NCBI GenBank assembly: GCA_046329195.1 | Contig: JAXLVB010000003.1 | Location: 1 to 64,000 of the forward strand | Length of the DNA stretch: 64,000 nt | Reading direction: 5' to 3' | Origin: JAXLVB01 sp046329195 | GTDB lineage: Bacteria > Bacteroidota > Bacteroidia > Cytophagales > Spirosomataceae | Translations under genes and position numbers: made by a program | Part shown: piece by piece, positions 1 through 7,516 of the stretch | Layout: every line of letters starts with the position of its first letter | Numbering within the stretch: the stretch's first letter is position 1 | The notes under the pieces: generated by a model | Told to the model about the DNA's origin: nothing | Database searches by the model: none | The model's input: only the letters and a program-made list of their open reading frames with translations

Positions 1-2462
1 TGACACCAAGCTCATTCAGCCACAAAGACAATATCCTAAACCGACCATTAGAAAAAGACATTAACACACCTGAATTATTCGTAAACAATCAGGAACCGCC
101 TAAATCATATTTGGAATGTTTAAAACGCCTAAATCCAATTGTGATAATGGACGAGCCACACCGTTTTGAGGGTAACGCTTTTAAAACCTATTTTGAAGGT
201 TTTGAAAATTATTTTTTGCGTTTTGGTGCTACTTTCCCAAAAAAGAAAGACAGTTTGCCTTTATCCAATGTTGCCTATGTTTTAGACAGCATTTCTTCAT
301 TCCGACAAAGTTTGGTAAAGAAAATTGTGGTTTATACGCAAGACGTAGTTGAAAACACAGACACACTCATTGGAATTGAAAAAATTGGAACAGTTAATAA
401 AGCCCTTGTAAGCACTTTAACCAATGGAATTATTGCCAGACGAGAATTAGGAGTTGGAGCAGTTTTCAACGGAAAAAGCATAAAGAAAATAAACAAAGAC
501 ACGATTGTTTTATCGGACGATACGATTGAAAAAGTTGATTATTCTTTGTCGGACGAATCATTGCGGGCAATGATTAAAGAAACAATCAAAATTCACTTTG
601 AAAAAGAAAAAGGATTGTTTGAGCAAGGCATAAAAGCATTGACCTTGTTTTTTATGGAGAGCGACACCAGTTTGTTTCGTGGCGACAATCCTAAAATCAA
701 GAACATTTTTGAAGAAGAATACAAAAAGCAATACACTGAAATAATAAACAAACTTGACCAATCAAGCGACTATTACAAATTCATGCAGAACGATTTTGAT
801 AGCGACAATACTCTGCAAGTTCACAAAGGATATTTTTCAGGCGACAAAGGAAATGCAGATGAAAAAGTAAAAGCAGGAGTTGACGAAATTCTGAAAGACA
901 AAAAGAAATTACTCTCATTTGAAAGTCCTACTAGTTTCATTTTTTCAATTTGGGCTTTACAGGAAGGATGGGATAATCCAAATGTTTTCACAATCTGTAA
1001 ACTTTCCAATCAAGGAAGCGAAATATCAAAATTGCAGCAAATTGGTAGAGGTTTACGCATTTGCGTAAATCAAAACTTACAGCGTAACACACTTAAAAAT
1101 CTGAATGACGACCAAGAAGCATTTTGGAAAATCAATAATCTTGATGTAGTTGTTTCAAGTAAAGAACACGGTTTTGTTGAAGCAATTCAAAACGAGATTT
1201 TAAGTAACTCATTCCTGATTTCTGAAACATTCACCGAACAAGAACTCATTAAGACGCTCAAAGAAAAATCGGGCTTTGATGATGATACGGTTGTTACTTT
1301 GGTGGACGATATTTTGAAAGACAAGAAAATGATTGTTCGCAAGGCAATTGTTGACGGACAAAAGATTTATGAAAAATCGCCTGAGTTTTCAGCTATTCTA
1401 AAAGAACAAAATTTGCCCGAAGAACAGGTGAAAGCAATTGAAAGCTTGTTTGCAACCGATACAAACACTTACGTTCAGAAAGCCGAGAAGAAAAAAGAAA
1501 AAAAGAAAGTTTTCATAAAGGCAACGCATTTGCAAGAGTTTCAAAACCTTTGGAACGCTATCAATAAAAACGCTTTTTACGTGTTGGAAACTTTGACCGC
1601 AGAACAGGAAAGTCAACTGATACAAAACATAAAAACGCAAATTGAAGCCGTAAACATTGAAGAAATTCTATTGCAAACCATTCGTGCAGAACTAAACGTT
1701 AACAAAATTGGCGAACAAGGAGCAATTACTGAAAAACTAACCGACACCGTTTCATACAAAAGCAAAGTCGATTATTTGGAATTGGTTCGCACTTTATCAA
1801 ACAACACCAAAACCCCAATTTCATTTGTTGTAAAAGTTTTCAATGCTTTGAGTGATGATTTCAAAACCAAAATGCTCTGCAACAATCCTGAACAGGCACA
1901 AAGGGAAATTTCCGAAATAATCAACAAGAACTTAATTGCTATGCTTAAAGCAAACATTAAGTATGACGGTATTAACGGAACAGGTTTGCCCAATGTGTTC
2001 AAAACAGAAAAAGGGAAAACCTATTTAGATACAGGAAGTGTTGGCAAATTTCAAAAAGAAATTGACCGTGATTTTTCTTTAAAAACAAAATGGGTATTTG
2101 AAGAAGTGATTGAATACGACAGCGATTTTGAATTGGATATTGTGGAACAAGACCCCGACATTGACAGCATTGAAATTTTCGGCAAACTTCCACGCCTGAA
2201 AATCAAAACACCATTGGGAGATTACAACCCCGATTTTTGTTATGCTATCAAAAGCACCGAAGGCACTAAAGTATTCCTTGTAGTAGAAGCAAAAGGATAT
2301 GATACACTTACCGACATTCCAGAAAACGAACAAGCTAAAATTGATTTTGCCAAAAAATATTTTGAGGCATTAGGCGAACACTACAAAAACCAAAACATCA
2401 AGGTTTCATTTCAAACACGTATCAATAAAACGCAATTGGCGGCCTTGATAAACAAGGCATAA
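1..2462 (+). CDS. res: Type III restriction enzyme, Res subunit (5' partial)
   Basis: C-terminal part of the ATP-dependent restriction subunit of a type III restriction-modification system. The reading frame is open from base 3 at the window edge, so the start and the Walker A motif lie outside. The sequence shows a superfamily 2 helicase motif II (IMDEPHRF, codons from about base 147), motif VI (LQQIGRGLR, about base 1031) and a C-terminal PD-(D/E)xK nuclease core (NPDF about base 2226, then VVEAKG about base 2281). It cuts DNA after ATP-driven communication between two recognition sites and needs the Mod subunit, which is encoded downstream at 3394. The order res before mod is the reverse of the usual type III operon. 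The TAA stop codon is shared with the first base triplet of the tandem repeat that follows. The base composition is more AT-rich than the genes after 5.5 kb, suggesting acquisition by transfer (inference). Confidence 0.93.
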   Translation, partial: TPSSFSHKDNILNRPLEKDINTPELFVNNQEPPKSYLECLKRLNPIVIMDEPHRFEGNAFKTYFEGFENYFLRFGATFPKKKDSLPLSNVAYVLDSISSFRQSLVKKIVVYTQDVVENTDTLIGIEKIGTVNKALVSTLTNGIIARRELGVGAVFNGKSIKKINKDTIVLSDDTIEKVDYSLSDESLRAMIKETIKIHFEKEKGLFEQGIKALTLFFMESDTSLFRGDNPKIKNIFEEEYKKQYTEIINKLDQSSDYYKFMQNDFDSDNTLQVHKGYFSGDKGNADEKVKAGVDEILKDKKKLLSFESPTSFIFSIWALQEGWDNPNVFTICKLSNQGSEISKLQQIGRGLRICVNQNLQRNTLKNLNDDQEAFWKINNLDVVVSSKEHGFVEAIQNEILSNSFLISETFTEQELIKTLKEKSGFDDDTVVTLVDDILKDKKMIVRKAIVDGQKIYEKSPEFSAILKEQNLPEEQVKAIESLFATDTNTYVQKAEKKKEKKKVFIKATHLQEFQNLWNAINKNAFYVLETLTAEQESQLIQNIKTQIEAVNIEEILLQTIRAELNVNKIGEQGAITEKLTDTVSYKSKVDYLELVRTLSNNTKTPISFVVKVFNALSDDFKTKMLCNNPEQAQREISEIINKNLIAMLKANIKYDGINGTGLPNVFKTEKGKTYLDTGSVGKFQKEIDRDFSLKTKWVFEEVIEYDSDFELDIVEQDPDIDSIEIFGKLPRLKIKTPLGDYNPDFCYAIKSTEGTKVFLVVEAKGYDTLTDIPENEQAKIDFAKKYFEALGEHYKNQNIKVSFQTRINKTQLAALINKA

Positions 2463-2815
2463 CCACGAAGTGGTAAAACTTCAGTAGCTCTGTATGAAAT
2501 GCAGGGCAAAAAGGACAGAGAAAAAATAACCACGAAGTGGTAAAACTTCAATAACCCTGTATGAAATGCAGGGCAAAAGAACAGAGAAAAAAATAACCAC
2601 GAAGTGGTAAAACTTCAATAGCCCTGTATGAAATGCAGGGCAAAAAGAACAGAGAAAAAATAACCACGAAGTGGTAAAACTTCAGTAGCCCCGTATGAAA
2701 TGCAGGGCAAAAGAACAGAGAAAAAAATAACCACGAAGTGGTAAAACTTCAATAGCCCTGTATGAAATGCAGGGCAAAAAGAACAGAGAAAAAAATAACC
2801 ACGAAGTGGTTAAAC
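2460..2815. repeat. Five 67-68 bp palindromic tandem repeats plus a partial sixth unit
   Basis: Units begin with TAACCACGAAGTGGT at 2460, 2527, 2594, 2661, 2728 and 2796, so the period is 67, 67, 67, 67 and 68 bp. Each full unit has two dyads: ACCAC-GAA-GTGGT, and a longer hairpin with arms GCCCTG and CAGGGC around TATGAAATG. The left arm of the second hairpin varies between units (GCTCTG, ACCCTG, GCCCTG, GCCCCG) while the right arm is constant. An A-rich spacer closes each unit. The sixth unit keeps only the first palindrome and stops just before the transposase gene at 2827. Because 67 is not a multiple of three, the array has no conserved reading frame. Position next to a Y1 transposase suggests REP-like palindromes recognised by that enzyme (inference). 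Confidence 0.95.
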
Positions 2816-2826
2816 AAAATAAAAAG

Positions 2827-3273
2827 ATGAGCACTTACACCCAACTATTATATCAAGTTGTTTTCAGCACCAAGTACCGGGAGAAAACGTTAACCAAAGA
2901 AAACCGGCGGGAGTTGTTCAAAGATATTTGGGGAATCCTGAAAAATAAAAACTGTCATCTCTATCAAATTGGCGGCGTTGAAGACCATTTGCATATTATC
3001 ACAAGTATCCACCCATCCGTTTCATTGGCTTCCTTAGTAAAGGATATCAAATTAGGTAGCACAAGTTTTATAAAAGAGAAAAAAATATTTCAGCATTTCA
3101 ACGGGTGGCAAGATGGATATGCTGCATTCACCTATTCAATAGATGCAAAAAACAATTTGATTGAGTATGTAAAAAATCAGGAGGCACACCATCAAAAAAA
3201 GACATTTAAACAAGAGCTGATTGAATTATTTAAAGAACACAGAGTAGAGTATGAAGAAAAATATTTGGAATAA
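2827..3273 (+). CDS. Y1 (HUH) transposase, IS200/IS605 or RAYT type
   Basis: A 148-residue single-domain tyrosine HUH nuclease (Transposase_17/Y1_Tnp family), which cuts and joins single-stranded DNA at hairpin ends. The HUH motif is H54-L-H56 in VEDHLHIIT, and the catalytic tyrosine is probably Y114 in EYVKNQEAHH. The length matches the family. I chose the ATG at 2827 because the reading frame upstream runs into the tandem repeats, whose frame is not conserved, and the family consensus begins here. No TnpB or IS200-like left and right ends enclosing only this gene were seen; instead palindromic repeats lie on both sides. This favours a domesticated REP-associated tyrosine transposase (RAYT) over a complete insertion sequence, but the distinction is not certain. 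Confidence 0.88.
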   Translation: MSTYTQLLYQVVFSTKYREKTLTKENRRELFKDIWGILKNKNCHLYQIGGVEDHLHIITSIHPSVSLASLVKDIKLGSTSFIKEKKIFQHFNGWQDGYAAFTYSIDAKNNLIEYVKNQEAHHQKKTFKQELIELFKEHRVEYEEKYLE

Positions 3274-3281
3274 GTATAGTT

Positions 3282-3368
3282 AAACCCCTTTCGGGGTTTG
3301 GAGTGTATGAGGTTTTTATTTCACCGTGTTTCACACGGGGTTATTCATATTTAAGCCCTTCGGGCTTA
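3282..3368. repeat. Three different palindromes downstream of the Y1 transposase
   Basis: In the 120 bp between the transposase and mod are three separate dyads: AAACCCC-TTTC-GGGGTTT (3282-3299), CCGTG-TTTCA-CACGG (3324-3338) and TAAGCCC-TTC-GGGCTTA (3352-3368). None is followed by a clear T-run, so they are poor intrinsic terminators. They differ in sequence from the repeats upstream of the transposase. Likely transposase recognition hairpins or REP-like elements (inference). Confidence 0.8.
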
Positions 3369-3393
3369 TCACATTTTACAAATTGAATAGACA

Positions 3394-5343
3394 ATGGCAG
3401 AACAAAATTTTATAAAAGCAGGATTTACAGTGGTTGGTACTGAAAACCACGAAAACAAATTGTTGAGTTTTCTGAAAGAGCACTACCCAAACATAATCCG
3501 AGACACCGAGATAAATTTAGAAGAACTAAAAACCGTTTTGGGTTTGCCCATTGACGAAAAGGTAAACGGCTACGGACTAAACTTTGTAGGCAGAAACTTT
3601 GCCCGAGCTAAATATGCTCAAAAAACAGAAAAGGAATTACGCCTCAATAACACGTTAAGCAAGAATATTGACGCAACAGAAAATTTGATTTTGAAAGGGG
3701 ACAATCTTGACACTCTGAAAATCCTTAAAAATCATTACAGTGGCCAAATAAAGTGCATATACATAGACCCACCGTATAATACAAAAAGTGAAGAGTTTGT
3801 TTACCCCGACAAGTTTGATAAAGAGGAAGCGGAAGTTTTGGGCTTGGCAAACTTAAGTGAAAGCGATTTTGCAAGAATGGACTTTAGCTTTAAAACCAAA
3901 AAGAGTCACAACGGTTGGTTGGCATTTATGTATCCTCGCCTTTTATTGGCAAGAGATTTATTAAGCAAGGATGGTGTAATATTTATATCTATTGATGAAA
4001 ATGAACATGCTCAATTAAAAATGCTCTGTGATGAAATTTTTGACGATGAAAATTTTGCAGGCGACATTGTTTGGAAAAATAGCAGTAAAAATGATGAAGC
4101 ATACATTTCTATGCAACATGAGTATGTTTTAGTCTATGTAAAGTCAAAAATTCACAATCTCGGTAAATGGGAAGAATTAAAAGAAGGACTTCCGGAAATA
4201 TATAAGGCATTTGATGAGTTTAGAAAAAAACATGGAAATGATTGGGAAAAAATCCATGAAGAGGGTTTGGCTTGGTTTAATCAATTTCCAGATTCTAATC
4301 CTATTAGAAACAGCAAGCATTACAATTGGATGGATGAAGAAGGGGTATATTTTCCCGATAATATTTCCAAGCCTGCCAAAGGTTACTATTACGACATAAT
4401 ACACCCAGTAACAAAACAACCTTGTAAAAAACCTGCTGGTGGTTGGCGTTTTATTGAATCCACAATGAATGAAAAAATTGCACAAAACAAAATTCACTTT
4501 GGAAAAGACCACACAGTTGTCCCGAACAATAAAACGTATCTTAAAAACACCGAGTATCAAAGTTTAACCAGTGTAATATTTAAAGATGGTCGGGTAGCTT
4601 CCAACTGGCTTAAAACTCTTTTCGGTGTTAAAGATATTTTTACAAATCCGAAAGACTATGGTGTGCTAGTAAATTTAATGAAAGCTATTTCAATATCTGA
4701 TAACGATATTGTCCTCGATTTTTTTGCTGGCTCTGGCTCAACAGGCGAAGCTGTGATGAGACTTAACGCAACAGATGGAGGGAACAGAAAATTTATTTTG
4801 TGCCAACTAGATGAGCCAATTAAAGATGATAAACCCGCTTATCAATTTTGCTTAGAAAACAATTTACCTCCAGTAATTTCGAGCATTACCATTGAACGTT
4901 TAAAACGTGCAGGTGAAATAATTGCAAAGGAAGTCGTAGAAGCAAATAGCAAAAATGGAATGTTTGAAGAGAATAAAAAACAAGTTCCTGATATTGGCTT
5001 TAAAGTGTTTGACAGTGTAGAAGCTCCAAAATTGAAAGTAGATGACAAAGGTCAAATTTCCATAACTGAAAATAATACAGACGCTTTAAGTCGCATTTAC
5101 AATATGATTTTCACCGTTGGTTTAGACGAGCCAACACAAGTTCCCGAAGAAGTAGTAAAAGATTGCATTTACAAAATCGGCAACCATTATTACATCACCA
5201 ACAGCGAGAAAATCAGTAGAGACGTTTTTCAAAGTGTCTTAAAAGAAACCCAATCAAACGGCAAAGTATTTATTGACGGTTGGACAGCCAACCTCAACGG
5301 AACGTTGCAGAACTACAAAGAGGATGTGAAGATTGTGTTTTAG
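3394..5343 (+). CDS. mod: Type III DNA adenine methyltransferase, Mod subunit
   Basis: A 649-residue methyltransferase and specificity subunit of the type III system, predicted to make N6-methyladenine on one strand of its target and to guide Res. The catalytic motif IV DPPY is at residues 125-128 (CIYIDPPYNT), and the SAM-binding motif I (DFFAGSGST) is near residues 442-450, after a long central segment. This order with a target-recognition region between the motifs is that of the beta class, typical of type III Mod. The length agrees with the family. The gene follows the res-repeat-transposase block, so transcription must cross about 930 bp of palindromic DNA unless mod has its own promoter; I saw no convincing promoter box directly upstream. 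AT-rich like res. Confidence 0.93.
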   Translation: MAEQNFIKAGFTVVGTENHENKLLSFLKEHYPNIIRDTEINLEELKTVLGLPIDEKVNGYGLNFVGRNFARAKYAQKTEKELRLNNTLSKNIDATENLILKGDNLDTLKILKNHYSGQIKCIYIDPPYNTKSEEFVYPDKFDKEEAEVLGLANLSESDFARMDFSFKTKKSHNGWLAFMYPRLLLARDLLSKDGVIFISIDENEHAQLKMLCDEIFDDENFAGDIVWKNSSKNDEAYISMQHEYVLVYVKSKIHNLGKWEELKEGLPEIYKAFDEFRKKHGNDWEKIHEEGLAWFNQFPDSNPIRNSKHYNWMDEEGVYFPDNISKPAKGYYYDIIHPVTKQPCKKPAGGWRFIESTMNEKIAQNKIHFGKDHTVVPNNKTYLKNTEYQSLTSVIFKDGRVASNWLKTLFGVKDIFTNPKDYGVLVNLMKAISISDNDIVLDFFAGSGSTGEAVMRLNATDGGNRKFILCQLDEPIKDDKPAYQFCLENNLPPVISSITIERLKRAGEIIAKEVVEANSKNGMFEENKKQVPDIGFKVFDSVEAPKLKVDDKGQISITENNTDALSRIYNMIFTVGLDEPTQVPEEVVKDCIYKIGNHYYITNSEKISRDVFQSVLKETQSNGKVFIDGWTANLNGTLQNYKEDVKIVF

Positions 5344-5418
5344 CAACGGCAATACCCACCCTGATAGATGTAATTCAAGGATTTACCGCCTGAGTTACCA
5401 TAATTCCTTAACAATTTT

Positions 5419-5426
5419 TAACTTTG
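5419..5426 (+). promoter_or_regulatory. Bacteroidetes -7 box (TAACTTTG) for the LolA-like gene
   Basis: Exact match to the Bacteroidetes -7 consensus TAnnTTTG, 65 bp before the ATG at 5491. No clear -33 TTTG was found at normal spacing, so this is a partial promoter call. Confidence 0.5.
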
Positions 5427-5490
5427 CAGCATTAAACTCTTTTGACTTCTTTTTTGTCAAAATACCCAAGAACCAACCTAATCATCTCGA

Positions 5491-6135
5491 ATGAAAAAAA
5501 TACTGGTGTTCATGATTGCGCTCCTTTGTAGCAGTGCAACCATGACATTTGCTCAAGATGCCCGTGCAAGTGCTATTTTGGACGCTATGAGCAAGAAATA
5601 CAAAACAATGACTTCGTTTCAGGCAGCCTTTACTTATACTACCGAAGGCAGCGGCGTGAAAGAATCAATGAAGGGCGATGTGACTGTAAAAGGAACCAAA
5701 TATCGCTTAAAATTGGCAGGTCAAGAGATTTTTAACAATGGTCAGACGGTTTCGACCTACGTAAAAGAAACCAACGAAGTGAACATCACAGCCTACGACC
5801 CTAACGAAGGCGGTGGCAATATTGACCCCACCAAAATTTACACTATCTACAAAAAAGGGTACAAATACATTTTTATTGAAGAGCAAAAAGAAGGGGCAAA
5901 AGTATATGAGGTTATTGAACTGACACCCGAAAACAAAGCCGCTCAAGTAAAAAACGTGCGCATTACTGTTGACAAAAAAGACCGCTCGGTACGCAGTTGG
6001 AAAATTACTGATAAGTCAGGTAAAAAGACGACGTTTAAGGTAGATAAGTTTACGCCAAACGTTGCGGTAACCGATTCGTATTTCACCTTCGACAAAAGTA
6101 AATATCCTGGTGTAGAGGTCATTGATTTGCGATAA
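5491..6135 (+). CDS. LolA-like outer-membrane lipoprotein carrier protein
   Basis: A 214-residue secreted protein with an N-terminal signal peptide (hydrophobic residues 4-16, cleavage after TFAQ about residue 22). The mature part matches the LolA-like fold: a short helix (ILDAMSKKYK), then a beta-rich half-barrel with alternating polar and hydrophobic strands. The family binds the acyl chains of lipoproteins in the periplasm and carries them to the outer membrane; a role in lipoprotein traffic is inferred. The annotation rests on overall pattern, and some Bacteroidetes members of this fold have no proven carrier activity. A strong hairpin terminator follows at 6157. Confidence 0.75.
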   Translation: MKKILVFMIALLCSSATMTFAQDARASAILDAMSKKYKTMTSFQAAFTYTTEGSGVKESMKGDVTVKGTKYRLKLAGQEIFNNGQTVSTYVKETNEVNITAYDPNEGGGNIDPTKIYTIYKKGYKYIFIEEQKEGAKVYEVIELTPENKAAQVKNVRITVDKKDRSVRSWKITDKSGKKTTFKVDKFTPNVAVTDSYFTFDKSKYPGVEVIDLR

Positions 6136-6156
6136 CGGTATTTTGCTTGGATAATA

Positions 6157-6189
6157 AAAGGGTAACGCATAGCTGCGTTACCCTTTTTT
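6157..6189 (+). terminator. Intrinsic terminator between convergent genes
   Basis: A 13-bp stem with left arm AAAGGGTAACGCA and its complement, a TAGC loop, then a run of T. It ends the LolA-like gene (+). The A-rich left side would also allow it to act for the LytTR gene on the minus strand. Confidence 0.88.
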
Positions 6190-6229
6190 CATGGCTTTTG
6201 GATTATTATTTATGATGGAGCGGTTGCCA

Positions 6230-6652
6230 TTAAATGGCGATAGCGAGATTGCTCAGGATTTGTTCGGTGCGGAGCTCAAAAGCTTTCTTTTTGCGGCGAG
6301 AAATCGAGATTTCAAGGCCACAGTTGAGGCGTACACACATGTTCCGCATGTCGAGCGTTTCGACGTGGCGTAAATTGACCACAAATGACTTGTGCGTGCG
6401 CACAAAAACATCTTTATCCAAAATGGGCAAGTAGTCTTTGATAGTTTTGGCAACGAGTAGTTTCTTTTCGTTTTGAAAATAAAACATGGTGTAATTGCCA
6501 CAACCTTCCAGATACAATACTTCTGACAGCGGTACACAGATAGTCTTGCGGAGATTCACAGGCAAAATGACGTATTGCGTAGAGGCTGGGTTTACCGCAT
6601 TGGCGATACGGATACTTTGGTAGTGGGCTAAGGAGGAATGTGCAAGTGCCAT
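6230..6652 (-). CDS. LytTR DNA-binding domain protein without receiver domain
   Basis: A 140-residue protein made almost wholly of one LytTR DNA-binding domain (about residues 25-130: VNLRKTICVPLSEVLYLEGCGNYTMF-type beta strands, then the typical FVRTHKSFVVNL segment). Unlike AlgR/AgrA regulators it has no phospho-receiver, so it is probably controlled through expression level or a partner. It follows the NarL-type regulator gene on the same strand, with a 98-bp gap. That gap contains an 18-bp dyad (6729-6746) that recurs upstream of the neighbouring regulator. Target genes are not known. Confidence 0.87.
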   Translation of the reverse strand: MALAHSSLAHYQSIRIANAVNPASTQYVILPVNLRKTICVPLSEVLYLEGCGNYTMFYFQNEKKLLVAKTIKDYLPILDKDVFVRTHKSFVVNLRHVETLDMRNMCVRLNCGLEISISRRKKKAFELRTEQILSNLAIAI

Positions 6653-6728
6653 TGTTTGGTGTTTTTAGAGTGAGAGGTTCTTGGGCGTTTTGATGATACA
6701 AAACAAACACTAAAAACAATGGTCGTCA

Positions 6729-6746
6729 ATCGCATGATTGGGTGAT
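6729..6746 (-). promoter_or_regulatory. 18-bp dyad upstream of the LytTR gene (copy 1)
   Basis: ATCGCATGATTGGGTGAT on the plus strand, about 77 bp before the LytTR start codon. It matches the copy at 7499-7516 in 17 of 18 positions. Arms ATC(G/A)C and GTGAT are an inverted repeat around an 8-bp centre, as expected for a dimeric regulator site (inference). Confidence 0.55.
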
Positions 6747-6750
6747 ACGC

Positions 6751-7395
6751 TCACACCAATTTTTCCTTGAGTGCCTTGGCTACGGCCTCCGTTTGGGAGT
6801 GAACGTGTAGTTTTTCGTAGATTTTTTTAATGTGCGAGCGCACGGTGTCAAGGCTGATGCCACATTCGGCGGCTATCATCTTGTAACTATTGCCCGACAC
6901 CAACGAAGCCAAAATCTCTCGCTCTCGCTCTGTCAAGTTATGAGGATTATCTACTTGCGCTGGAGTGCTGATTGGTCGAGGAAACATCTGTAACACCTTG
7001 CGAGCGATGCTGGAGGTCATGGGAGCCCCCCCACTGTAAGCATCGTGAATGGCCTCTATCAATCGACTGGGAGGGGTGCGCTTCAGCATATACCCTACTG
7101 CACCTGAGCAGATGGCTTCAAAAACATGCTCATTGTCATCAAACACGGTGAGCATCAGCACATTAACTTCGGAAAAATGCTCTCGAATGACCCGAAGCCC
7201 TTCTAATCCGTTGGCTACGGGCATGTCAATATCCATCAGCACCACGTCGGGGCGTAGCTCGTTGATATTGTCATATACATGCTCACAGTTGTGAAAAGCG
7301 CCTAAAAAGTCGAGGTCTGGGGTGCCTCTTAACAAGACAATCATGCTCTCTCGCAAGTCAGGATTATCTTCATAAAGCACAATACGAATAGCCAT
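6751..7395 (-). CDS. NarL/FixJ-family response regulator
   Basis: A 214-residue two-component response regulator. The receiver domain (about 1-125) has the acidic pocket (YEDN, residues 8-11), phospho-acceptor D55 in LMDIDMP and the conserved lysine in MLKRTPPS. The C-terminal LuxR-type helix-turn-helix (about 148-210) has the signature LTEREREILASLVSG and LDTVRSHIKKIYEKL. It probably receives phosphate from one or both HisKA_3 kinases at 8877-10709 and 10898-12697, which are the usual partners of this class and lie on the same strand. An 18-bp dyad sits about 104 bp upstream of the start and may be its own operator. Confidence 0.93.
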   Translation of the reverse strand: MAIRIVLYEDNPDLRESMIVLLRGTPDLDFLGAFHNCEHVYDNINELRPDVVLMDIDMPVANGLEGLRVIREHFSEVNVLMLTVFDDNEHVFEAICSGAVGYMLKRTPPSRLIEAIHDAYSGGAPMTSSIARKVLQMFPRPISTPAQVDNPHNLTEREREILASLVSGNSYKMIAAECGISLDTVRSHIKKIYEKLHVHSQTEAVAKALKEKLV

Positions 7396-7498
7396 TTTCT
7401 GATTTTATTAGCAGGTTATGAAGTCCTTTGAGTTAATTAACGTTCGGGGCAACTACTTAATATTTTTCCAATATTAACTCAAAAAATAGTATTGCGCC

Positions 7499-7516
7499 AT
7501 CACATGATTGGGTGAT
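7499..7516 (-). promoter_or_regulatory. 18-bp dyad upstream of the NarL-type regulator (copy 2)
   Basis: ATCACATGATTGGGTGAT on the plus strand, with exact 5-bp inverted arms ATCAC and GTGAT. It ends directly at the stop codon of the protease gene (7517) and lies about 104 bp before the response-regulator start. Nearly identical to the copy at 6729-6746. Confidence 0.55.

Noticed and set aside
2460..2815. Tandem repeats considered as a CRISPR array
   Set aside because: The whole 67-bp unit is repeated with no unique spacers, and no cas genes are present.
2767..2826. Longer start for the Y1 transposase within the repeats
   Set aside because: The added residues are only a translation of repeat DNA, whose 67-bp period breaks the frame; the family start fits 2827.
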